Below are positions 1-8,620 of a stretch of 26,593 nt of DNA, piece by piece. The stretch is from Isotricha intestinalis (Eukaryota; Ciliophora; Litostomatea; Vestibuliferida; Isotrichidae). The stretch is taken from the NCBI GenBank assembly GCA_023807065.1, contig JAJJLU010003866.1, forward strand, positions 1 to 26,593, given 5' to 3'. Both the position numbers and the translations under genes were made by a program. Position 1 is the stretch's first letter, and each line of letters opens with the position of its first letter. Below the pieces are notes generated by a model. The model had not been told where the DNA came from, searched no databases, and saw nothing but the letters and a program-made list of their open reading frames with translations.

Positions 1-324
1 CATTTATTTTTTTTAATTGATGTTTCTTCAGAATAATTATTTCAAAATACTTACTTAGATTGTTATCTATATATTTCCTTTAATATATTATTGATTGGAT
101 TTATATTAAATAGAAAATTTGAATAATTTATTTTATTTTAGGTTGATGCAACTAATAAATAATTATCTTATTAAATTAATATGAATTTCATTAATAAATA
201 ATATAATTATACAATTAATTTTATAAAAATAATTAATAAAAATATTATAAATAATAAAATAGAATTTTCTAGAAATTCATTTTATATTATTAATAAAATA
301 GCCACAAAAAATAATAATAATAAA
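1..324. other. AT-rich stretch with no supported gene
   Basis: I see mostly A/T with short homopolymers and no long reading frame. Two edge possibilities cannot be resolved. The plus-strand frame starting at base 1 stays open for 11 codons (HLFFLIDVSSE) before TAA at 34-36, so it could be the tail of an upstream gene. Bases 1-3 are also CAT, which would be an ATG for a minus-strand gene leaving the window. No telomeric repeat is visible at this end. Confidence 0.5.
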
Positions 325-543
325 ATGAATAATGAATTAAAACATGATACAAGAAGTAAAAAAGGAGAGAAATTGTATAAAAATGTGTATCATCATATTC
401 CACATTGTCTTAAATGTCATTCAGATAAATTTTTTCAATTAAAAATAAAACATTTCTCTTATTATAAAACAGGTGATTTTACTATATATGATTTTAATTA
501 TAAAAAAGTAAGAAAAGCCAAAAATGCAAACATTCTTATATAA
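325..543 (+). CDS. Small hypothetical protein with Cys/His cluster
   Basis: This is a 72-residue Lys/His-rich frame that I do not recognise. Its base composition is less A/T-extreme than the flanks, which is the main reason to think it codes. Residues 24-32 (HIPHCLKCH) hold a CxxC with nearby histidines that could bind metal, but no complete zinc finger is present. A GTAAGA at 508 and a CAG at 559-561 would define a frame-preserving 54-base intron that swaps the last 11 residues for about 14 others; nothing else supports that intron. The start is the first ATG after an A/T-only leader. It could equally be a fragment of a decayed gene. Confidence 0.35.
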   Translation: MNNELKHDTRSKKGEKLYKNVYHHIPHCLKCHSDKFFQLKIKHFSYYKTGDFTIYDFNYKKVRKAKNANILI

Positions 544-1040
544 ATAACTATAAAATATCAGTTAAACTTGTTAAAATTGTTTTTGAAGTCTATTTTTATT
601 TAATTTAATAAGTGAAAAGTATTCTACTTTATTAAAAATTAAACTAACAATTAAAATAATAAATAGATATAACCTTCATAATTTTAACAATAATTATTTA
701 TAAATATTTAAAATCATAATTAAAAAAATTCAAAATTTAAACTTTAAAAAATCAATATTAAAAAAACAAAAATCAAAAGTCAACAATTCTTAAAAACATA
801 ATATTTTATGCTTGGATTTCTTCAATACTCATATCATTATTATCTTAATTTCATTTTTTTTATATTAGTCTTATTATTCTCTTTATTAAAATCTTCATTA
901 CTTTTTCCACTTTTTTCTTTTAGATTTGATTCAATATCAAAAATTTGATAAAGTGTTTTATTATAATTCATTGAAAGAATGTTCCAAAAAATATAATAAT
1001 TTATTATAATTAACCCTAAATTTTCCAAATTTCAATTATA
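544..1040. other. Spacer upstream of the helicase gene
   Basis: Bases 544-790 are plain A/T-rich DNA with nothing recognisable. Bases 806-1028 look more coding-like on the minus strand. A 62-codon frame (840-1028) could be rewritten with a 58-base GT-AG intron (844-901) so that it ends ...DMSIEEIQA-TAA at 806. That candidate would begin only 12 bases from the helicase start and has no recognisable homology, so I do not call it a gene. The helicase promoter must lie here. Confidence 0.45.
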
Positions 1041-3971
1041 ATGAATGATAATTTTGATTTTGAAAAAATAAAATCAAAAAACAAAAACATAGATTCAGTC
1101 TATTTAAAGGATACAATATTAATAGATGAATTAAAGACAAAAAAACAAATTTTATTAAATTTAAAAGGAATTCAAATTTATTTCCCATATAAACCATATG
1201 ACATTCAAATAAAATATATGGAAAAAATAATCGATTCATTAAATAATAATTATTTAGCAGCTTTAGAATCACCTACTGGTACAGGAAAAACTTTATGTTT
1301 ATTATGTGCAACTTTAGCATGGATGAAATTTATGAGAAAGAAAAAAAAAAAACAAATTAGAATGTATTATAGTACAAGAACACACTCCCAAATATCAAAT
1401 ATAATTAAAGAGTTAAAAAAGACTGTATATCTCCCTATCACTTGTATTTTATCATCAAGAGATAAAAGTTGTGTAAATTACAAAGTAAAAAATAATAGTA
1501 AAAATTTATGTGTTTTAAATAGTTTTTGTAAAAAAAATAAACATAATTGTTCTTTTTATCGAAATGTGAATAATATTCCAATTTTGTCTAATAATTTAAT
1601 AGATATTGAAGAATTATGTGATTTAGGAATAAATCAAAAATTTTGTCCATATCATTATGAAAAAGATAAATCTTATAATAGTGATATAATTTTTTCACCT
1701 TTTAATTATATTATTGATAAAGAAATAAAAGATACTTTAAGAATCAATATTGAAAATTCTATTTTAATTATTGATGAAGCACATAATATTGATAAAATAT
1801 TGGAAGATAATTGGTCAATTGAATTAAAAACTAATTCTTTAAATAATATGATAATAGAATTAAATAATATTATATTAGAAAAAAGAAAAAATGATAAATA
1901 TTTTACTCAATTTTCTGAAAATGATATATTAAAAGAAATTAATATAATTAAAAATATAAAAAAAAAAATTGAAGAAATAAGTGAAGTTTTAAATGGAGAA
2001 GTTTATCCTAATAAAGGAAAAATTCTAAATCCAGATGAATTCTTTAGTTTATTTATTCAATTTCATATTAAAAACCAACAAATGAAGATAGAAGACATGT
2101 TTAATAATAATAATAATTATGAAGGATTAACATCAAAAAATATTAATAAACATTATAATTTTTTATATAGTTTAAAAGAAGAATATTTAGATGTTAATGA
2201 AGAAAATTTACTAACACCTTATGTTAAAATGTTAGAATTAATAAAATTTTTATTTTTCAATTCAGAATATTTAAAGTCATTTTTATTTTATGTATATGAT
2301 TCATTAATTGAATCACAGAATATAAGAGAAAAAGTAAGAATATTAAAATTATTTTGCTTTGATTCAGGTTTTGGTTTTAAAAAATTATTATTAGAAAAAC
2401 CAGTTAATATAATATTAACATCTGGAACTCTTTCACCAATAGAAACATTAGAGTTTAATTTAAAAGTTCCAATAGAAATAAAATTACAAAATAATCATAT
2501 TATAAATTTAAATAACTCCAAATTTGAAATAATAACTTCTATTAATTATAATGAGAATAAAATAAAATTTCAATTTGATAATACAAATCGTCATAATTTG
2601 GAAATGATTGAATGTTTAGGAAATACCATCTTAAATTATGTAAAATCACTTTCTAAAGGAGGAATATTAGTTTTTTTTCCATCATTTAATTATTTAAATA
2701 ATTGTTATTCAAAATGGGTTTCTTCAGGTTTAATAAATAAAATATCAAAATATAAAACAGTTTATTATGATAATAAACATGATATAAAATTACTAAATAA
2801 AATTATCTTAGATAATAAAAAAAACTCAATTCTATTTTCAGTAGTAAGAAGTTCAATTTCAGAAGGAATAAATTTTAGTGATGAAATGGCAAGAATAGTA
2901 ATTTGTATAGGTATTCCTTATGCTAATTGTTGGGAAGATAAAATAAAATTAAAAATGGTTTATTTAGATAAATATATGAAATTAAATAAAGATAAAAAAA
3001 GTAAGTTAATATCTGGAGAAAGATGGTATAAAATTGATGCAATTCAAGCGGTAAATCAATCTTTAGGTAGAGTTTTAAGACATAAAGATGATTATGGAAT
3101 AATGATTTGTATTGATTCTAGATTTGATAATTCTAATATTAGGAATTTATTTTCAAAATGGATGAATGATATTTGTGAAGTTAAATATATTGATAACAAT
3201 CATTATTTTGAAAATATTAAAAATTTTTTTGATAAAATGGATGAAGATTTTAGGAAAAAAAAATTTGAGAATAATACAAAGAACATTATAATAGAAAATA
3301 AAGAAGAAAATAATCAAAGATTAATTACAAAATTTAATTTAAAAAATGATAATAATTCTCATTTAATTTCACCATTTAAAGATAAAAATGGTTTTATTAA
3401 TATTAAAGAATTAAACAAACAAAAAAATAAAGGAAAGAAATTTTACTCTCTTTTTGAAAATCAAGGATTTTTAAATTTCAATACTTATAATTTTTTAGGT
3501 AAGAAATACAAAAAAGAAGAATCAAATGAAAATTCATTAAAATTAGAAATGAGGAAAACTTTTAATTCTCATGATATAATAAATAATAATAAAAAAGATA
3601 ATATTTCAAATAACCAAAATAATGACACAGAAACAGAAGATTCAAATAATTATAATTTCATAGAGAATAGAAATAAATATGAAAAAAAATTAATACAATT
3701 AAATACAAAAAGTGAATTAGAAAATGAACAAAAAAAAGAATTAATTTTAGATAATAATAAGTATACAATTGAAAAAGATGAAGACTATTTAAATTGTCCA
3801 ATTTGTTTTACAAAATATAAAGATACAGATATTCAATTTTCAATATCTAAATGTGGACATATATTATGTAATAATTGCTGGTTAAAATGGCTTAAAACAA
3901 AAATGGAATGTCCTTTATGTAAAAAAAAGTGCAGAATTAAAACTTTAAAAAGAGTAATTAAAAAATCTTAA
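1041..3971 (+). CDS. RTEL1: RTEL1-type Fe-S DNA helicase with C-terminal RING
   Basis: This is a superfamily 2, XPD/FANCJ/DDX11/RTEL1-group 5'-3' DNA helicase of 976 residues. The family unwinds D-loops, telomeric loops and G-quadruplexes in the nucleus. Visible motifs are the Q-motif region (PYDIQ, 52-56), Walker A ESPTGTGKT (76-84), four Fe-S cysteines C144, C163, C170 and C202 with RTEL1-like spacing, DEAH (245-248), TSGTLSP (460-466) and motif VI QSLGRVLR (673-680). The segments around FPYKPYDIQ, ESPTGTGKTLCLLC, CPY, SGERWY and AVNQSLGRVLRHKDDYG match RTEL1 better than DDX11 or FANCJ. A low-complexity linker (about 745-910) carries a PIP-box-like QRLITKFN at 759-766, imperfect because the last aromatic is Asn. 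A canonical C3HC4 RING follows (C919, C922, C938, H940, C943, C946, C957, C960). The protein is shorter than vertebrate RTEL1 and I see no harmonin-like repeats. The family is certain; the subfamily is very likely. The gene converges on the VPS8-like gene with 94 bases between stops. Confidence 0.94.
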   Translation: MNDNFDFEKIKSKNKNIDSVYLKDTILIDELKTKKQILLNLKGIQIYFPYKPYDIQIKYMEKIIDSLNNNYLAALESPTGTGKTLCLLCATLAWMKFMRKKKKKQIRMYYSTRTHSQISNIIKELKKTVYLPITCILSSRDKSCVNYKVKNNSKNLCVLNSFCKKNKHNCSFYRNVNNIPILSNNLIDIEELCDLGINQKFCPYHYEKDKSYNSDIIFSPFNYIIDKEIKDTLRINIENSILIIDEAHNIDKILEDNWSIELKTNSLNNMIIELNNIILEKRKNDKYFTQFSENDILKEINIIKNIKKKIEEISEVLNGEVYPNKGKILNPDEFFSLFIQFHIKNQQMKIEDMFNNNNNYEGLTSKNINKHYNFLYSLKEEYLDVNEENLLTPYVKMLELIKFLFFNSEYLKSFLFYVYDSLIESQNIREKVRILKLFCFDSGFGFKKLLLEKPVNIILTSGTLSPIETLEFNLKVPIEIKLQNNHIINLNNSKFEIITSINYNENKIKFQFDNTNRHNLEMIECLGNTILNYVKSLSKGGILVFFPSFNYLNNCYSKWVSSGLINKISKYKTVYYDNKHDIKLLNKIILDNKKNSILFSVVRSSISEGINFSDEMARIVICIGIPYANCWEDKIKLKMVYLDKYMKLNKDKKSKLISGERWYKIDAIQAVNQSLGRVLRHKDDYGIMICIDSRFDNSNIRNLFSKWMNDICEVKYIDNNHYFENIKNFFDKMDEDFRKKKFENNTKNIIIENKEENNQRLITKFNLKNDNNSHLISPFKDKNGFINIKELNKQKNKGKKFYSLFENQGFLNFNTYNFLGKKYKKEESNENSLKLEMRKTFNSHDIINNNKKDNISNNQNNDTETEDSNNYNFIENRNKYEKKLIQLNTKSELENEQKKELILDNNKYTIEKDEDYLNCPICFTKYKDTDIQFSISKCGHILCNNCWLKWLKTKMECPLCKKKCRIKTLKRVIKKS

Positions 3972-4065
3972 ATTTAACAATTTTTAAAATAATTAAAAAA
4001 TATATACTAAACAAATATAAATATTTTTAAATTTAAATATGAATTATTAACTATTATTATCAATA

Positions 4066-7000
4066 TTACTCATCAACATAAATTCTAACTTTTTCTTCAT
4101 GTCTTCTATCCATATTTTTCATTTGACTATATAATCTTAATACATGATAATCTAATTTAATATCATCATCATCTTCAATATATTCATCATAATTAGTATT
4201 ATCAATTTTAATTGAAGATAAACCTTGAGTATCAATAGAACTTTCAATTTCATTTTTTCTACAAATACTACAAATTACAATTTCTCCTTCATTACTATAA
4301 TTTTTAATTGCACATTTATCATGTAATAAATGTCCACATTTAAATACAATTATTTTTTCTTTAGAATTTATGCTTTTATCAAAATCTTTGTGACATTCAT
4401 CACATTGATTTAAAGTAAAATTATTTCCATGAGAATTTAATTTTTTATATAAATCTTCTCTATATAAAATATTATTTTTAAGTAATTTTTTTGCATTTGT
4501 TAATATTGTTTCTTGTGTGCCATTTGAGTCAAGCATATTTAAAAGAATTGCTTTAAATTCTTTAAATTCTGCATCTTTATAATTTGCAGATACAATTTCA
4601 ATTATTTTCTTTATACTTACATAATTACACATTGTATCTAATAAATCTGAAATTTGTTTAGATAAATATTGATTAAATTCTTTATATTGTTTATTTTTAT
4701 TTTCAAATTTATTTAATTCTGCATTTATTGAATATAATTCCATTAAAAACATTTTCCATAAATCATTTATTTTTTGCTCATTGTTTTTACAAACATAATA
4801 TATTTGTTCTATATTAAAATCAAATTGTTTTAAATTTTTGTCATAAGAATTTTCATTATTAGAAGATAAATTATTTTTTATTTTTTCAAAATATTTTCTT
4901 AAATTATTTATACAAATATTAATTGCTCTTTTTGGATCTCCTGTTTTTAATAAAACATAAATACAAGCTTGAATAACATTATGTTTTTCTAAAGTATCTA
5001 TAATTAATTCATAAGGATATATTTCTAATAATTTTAAAGAAGGTAAAATTTTATCATAAAGTTTTAACTGACATAATAATTCAATATGTGTTTTTAAAAT
5101 TTGTTCAATAAATAATTGATCTTCTTCTATTAGTTCATTGTCATTTAATTCTATTTTAATATCTTTTATTATTAATTCTATAAAATTTAATTTTAATTGT
5201 GGTTCAGATATTTTATGTAATATTTCATATTTTTCTTGAGGAAACCATGTAAAAAGAAATAGTTTAAATTTTAAAACAGAAATCTGAATTATTGGATTAA
5301 TATTTTTTAAAATTAATTCTTTCATTTGAGAAAACTTATCATTATCCTTTTTTGTTGTTAATTGAGTTAATATCATATTTAACCAATTAAATAAGTTTTC
5401 TTCTCTTTTTTCAATTCCACATTTTTCATTGATAAAAACATTTAAACATTCTGAATAATTTTTTAACTTTTTAAGAATATATAATTTGATTTCATCAAAT
5501 AAATTATCATGAATATTATCTAAAATTTTTATAAATTCATCTTCATTGAATTCATAATTAGATTCAAATATATTTTTTAAATTAATACATAATTCTTTTA
5601 TTTCTTCATTATCAATTTCTTTCATTAATTTAACATAATTATTTAAAATAAAAGAAGAAAATTCAATAATATTTTCTTTCTCGAAATTAATATTCTTTGA
5701 AATGTATAAACAAAAATTATATAAATATAATAAAATTTCATCATTTTTTAAATTTTTTATCATTTTTATTAAATACTCAATTAAACTTTTTGGATTTGCA
5801 TTTTCAATTTTTGAAATATTATTTGATAGTTTCATTAAATTTAATTTCTTCTCATCATTTTCTTTATCATTATCATAATCTTTTAAAATCGTATATAACT
5901 GTTTATTTAAAAATATTTTTTTTAAAAGAATGAAAAAATATTTTGGTTCAAATTTACATAATTCATATAAATTTTTTTCAGTAAACATCCAAAATATAAT
6001 TTTAGGAATTAATTCTTTTATTTTTTCTTCATTTATTTTTTCTTCAAAATTAGGAAATTTTCTCCCTTCAATACATAAATTTAAATACCACAATAATTTA
6101 TGTCCATTATATTCCTTACTATTTATTATTTTATCTAAAGGAACATCTTTTAATAAATTATAAGAACTAAAGTTTTCTAAAGAATTAGATTTACAATATA
6201 ACTCAAATAATTTTTCTATAGGATAAAAATAATTTTCATCTTTTCCATTCATATATAAATAAATTAAAGGTGTTATTAAATTTAATTCTTCTAATTTTTT
6301 TTTAATTGTTTCATTTTCCAAACATTTAATGTTAATATGAATAAGTAATTGATTTAATTTATCTAACCTTTTTTCCTCTTCATATGTATTAATTATTTTT
6401 AAAACTAATTGTTCATCTAAAATAAAATGAATAATTTTATCAGATAAAATATAAGGTTCTAAATCTTGTAAAAATACTTTAGAATAATTTTTATTTTCAA
6501 AAACTGGTTCAAGTTCTTTAAAAAGATAATCAAAACTTTCAATTTCTACACAAAATTCTATAGTAATATCAATACATTCTTTCATTTTATCATTATCAAT
6601 ATTTTCCTCAATTAAAAATGAATTTGAATTTTTTGTTTCTGAAATAACATATTGAGAAATCAATTGTTTTAAATAATCACCAATAAGTTTTTTCCTTTCA
6701 CTTATATCTTGTGGAATATCTGCTAATGCTGATAATTTTCCTTGATAAATTTGAATTCCTACTGATAATAAGTCTTTCCAATTATTTTTAACTTTAAAAG
6801 AATTTAAACATAATTCCCAATTTAATAAAGATATTCTTGTAATTTTATTTTTTCCTAATAAATATAGTATATTATTATTTTCAATAATAGAAAATATGAA
6901 AGTTTCTCTAGAATGTCCTTTTCCTGATTTTAAATAGTTTTGTCCTTTAATTTCAATAATTGTATCTTCTAATTCTGTTAATTCATTATTATTTATAATT

Positions 7001-8469
7001 TCAGGTTCTAAAAAATCTTTTGATAATACTAATTCCCCAGAATCGAAATTTCTAGTATTTAAAATTTTTAAATAATGTCTTTTATCATATAAATATAAAA
7101 TAGAATTTGTTAAAAAGCCTAATCTTTGAATGATAGAATTATTAATATAATGACCTAATAGATTTCCTTCTGAAATAACATTATTCTTAATAATTAACTG
7201 ATAAATATAAATAACAGTACCCCAATTAATTGCCATTAATAAAATATTTTCAGGTTCCTTACGGTTAAAAATATCAATTTTTTCAATTGGTTTACCAATT
7301 CCAATAGAAGCATCAGGTATCATTGCATCTAATAAATATTTTGGTTTAATCATGTAACAAACTAATTCAGTTTGAGGTTCCATTCTAAATATTCTTATAA
7401 TTTCTAAATCACCAAAAATTGCATATTTACCTAAATTTTGAAAATTAGGAAAATTTTCTTTTGAAAAATCAATAGTTTTAATAAAAAAAGTAGGATAATT
7501 TAATCTTTTTATTAAATTTTCACATATTATTAAACTATACTTAAAATAAAATTCTTTTTTAATTACAGAAATTTTAACATCACCTAATGAATCACTAGAT
7601 ATAATTTCATAGGTTTGATTTGCTGTATTATATAATTTTATATCTATTATAGGATTTTTTCCTTCTTTATCTTTATTAGGATGAATCTTATCAGATAAAA
7701 ATTTATTTTTTTCGGAATTAAACTCAAACATTGAGATTGATCCATTCATATATCCAACAAATAAAAAGTCTAATTCAGGAGTTAAATCCATACAAGTTAC
7801 TTGAGTAAAATTAGTTTTTGATAAAGGACATTTAAAAATTTTTGGAATATGATTTTTTAAATTTTTGTAATTATAAAAATTTACATTACCATATATATCA
7901 CCTATCCCAATATAATCATCTTTAGCTATTAAAGTTGTTATTTCTATATCTTTAAATTTACTATAAATTAAATTACTTAAGTCATTTTGATATTCCACTT
8001 CTAATAAATTGAAATTTATTTTTTCATTCAAAATATGTTGATGAAGATAAAAAGTATTTCTTAAATTTATTATATTTTTATTGTTAGGTTTTTCAATATA
8101 TTCAACAAAATCTAATGGATTTTTTATTTCTGGAAATTTATTTATTGAAGTATTAATTTCTTCATTTTTTTCTTCTTTTAATTTTAAATTTTTTGTATAT
8201 TCTGCAAGTATTTCTTCTTCTAATAATTGATTTTCATCTAATTCCATATCATTTAATTGATCTTCTTCATTATTTTTGGATTTTACCATATTTTCTTCTT
8301 CTGACATAGTTTTTTTTTCTTCATTCGATATTTCTTCTGTTTTTTTTTCTGTTTTTTCCTCAATGTTATCTTTTACTTCATTTTCTTTTTTTTCACTGAT
8401 TTCTTTTTTTTCTTTATTATCATTATTTGCTTCTTTTAATAGATTATCAATCATGTATTCATATTCCAT
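4066..8469 (-). CDS. VPS8: VPS8-like CORVET subunit (WD40, clathrin-type repeats, RING-H2)
   Basis: This is a 1467-residue protein with the architecture of VPS8, the CORVET-specific subunit that tethers early endosomes through Rab5-type GTPases. Human VPS8 is about 1430 residues. Residues 1-110 are a Glu/Lys-rich charged leader. A beta-propeller-like region follows (about 160-570), including IGIGDIYGNVNFYNY and the VTCMDLTPELDFLFVGYMNGSI type of strand repeat. The segment SALADIPQDISERKKLIGDY resembles the VPS8 propeller-to-solenoid junction. The middle is an all-helical, clathrin-repeat-like solenoid. A C-terminal RING-H2 is intact: C1356, C1359, C1378, H1380, H1383, C1386, C1400, C1403, followed by an acidic tail. 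VPS11, VPS18 and VPS41 also combine propeller, solenoid and RING, but the length and the segments quoted favour VPS8. The start is the first ATG and it diverges from the CDPK-like gene by 151 bases. Confidence 0.83.
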   Translation of the reverse strand: MEYEYMIDNLLKEANNDNKEKKEISEKKENEVKDNIEEKTEKKTEEISNEEKKTMSEEENMVKSKNNEEDQLNDMELDENQLLEEEILAEYTKNLKLKEEKNEEINTSINKFPEIKNPLDFVEYIEKPNNKNIINLRNTFYLHQHILNEKINFNLLEVEYQNDLSNLIYSKFKDIEITTLIAKDDYIGIGDIYGNVNFYNYKNLKNHIPKIFKCPLSKTNFTQVTCMDLTPELDFLFVGYMNGSISMFEFNSEKNKFLSDKIHPNKDKEGKNPIIDIKLYNTANQTYEIISSDSLGDVKISVIKKEFYFKYSLIICENLIKRLNYPTFFIKTIDFSKENFPNFQNLGKYAIFGDLEIIRIFRMEPQTELVCYMIKPKYLLDAMIPDASIGIGKPIEKIDIFNRKEPENILLMAINWGTVIYIYQLIIKNNVISEGNLLGHYINNSIIQRLGFLTNSILYLYDKRHYLKILNTRNFDSGELVLSKDFLEPEIINNNELTELEDTIIEIKGQNYLKSGKGHSRETFIFSIIENNNILYLLGKNKITRISLLNWELCLNSFKVKNNWKDLLSVGIQIYQGKLSALADIPQDISERKKLIGDYLKQLISQYVISETKNSNSFLIEENIDNDKMKECIDITIEFCVEIESFDYLFKELEPVFENKNYSKVFLQDLEPYILSDKIIHFILDEQLVLKIINTYEEEKRLDKLNQLLIHINIKCLENETIKKKLEELNLITPLIYLYMNGKDENYFYPIEKLFELYCKSNSLENFSSYNLLKDVPLDKIINSKEYNGHKLLWYLNLCIEGRKFPNFEEKINEEKIKELIPKIIFWMFTEKNLYELCKFEPKYFFILLKKIFLNKQLYTILKDYDNDKENDEKKLNLMKLSNNISKIENANPKSLIEYLIKMIKNLKNDEILLYLYNFCLYISKNINFEKENIIEFSSFILNNYVKLMKEIDNEEIKELCINLKNIFESNYEFNEDEFIKILDNIHDNLFDEIKLYILKKLKNYSECLNVFINEKCGIEKREENLFNWLNMILTQLTTKKDNDKFSQMKELILKNINPIIQISVLKFKLFLFTWFPQEKYEILHKISEPQLKLNFIELIIKDIKIELNDNELIEEDQLFIEQILKTHIELLCQLKLYDKILPSLKLLEIYPYELIIDTLEKHNVIQACIYVLLKTGDPKRAINICINNLRKYFEKIKNNLSSNNENSYDKNLKQFDFNIEQIYYVCKNNEQKINDLWKMFLMELYSINAELNKFENKNKQYKEFNQYLSKQISDLLDTMCNYVSIKKIIEIVSANYKDAEFKEFKAILLNMLDSNGTQETILTNAKKLLKNNILYREDLYKKLNSHGNNFTLNQCDECHKDFDKSINSKEKIIVFKCGHLLHDKCAIKNYSNEGEIVICSICRKNEIESSIDTQGLSSIKIDNTNYDEYIEDDDDIKLDYHVLRLYSQMKNMDRRHEEKVRIYVDE

Positions 8470-8620
8470 TTAATATGGATTTATTAATTAAATTATTTTT
8501 TATTGGTAATTAATAATAATATTTTATGTAAATTATTGAATCAAAGAAAAATTATTATATTTTTATTTCTTTAATTTTTTTTTAATAGATTATTTTAATA
8601 TTTTTAAATTTTCAATTAAA
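8470..8620. promoter_or_regulatory. Divergent promoter region, VPS8-like / CDPK-like
   Basis: These 151 bases separate two divergent start codons and must contain both promoters. The sequence is almost pure A/T with T-runs near 8575-8585. No specific element can be named. Confidence 0.35.

Noticed and set aside
1..36. Short plus-strand open end (HLFFLIDVSSE) or a minus-strand ATG at base 1-3
   Set aside because: There are too few bases to decide between a gene tail, a gene start and chance.
840..1028. 62-residue minus-strand ORF upstream of the helicase gene
   Set aside because: It starts 12 bases from the helicase ATG, has no recognisable homology and needs an unproven intron to look better. 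It is kept only as a weak finding.
5697..6163. Two 77-78 residue plus-strand ORFs within the VPS8-like gene
   Set aside because: They are antisense to a well-supported gene and have no motif of their own.
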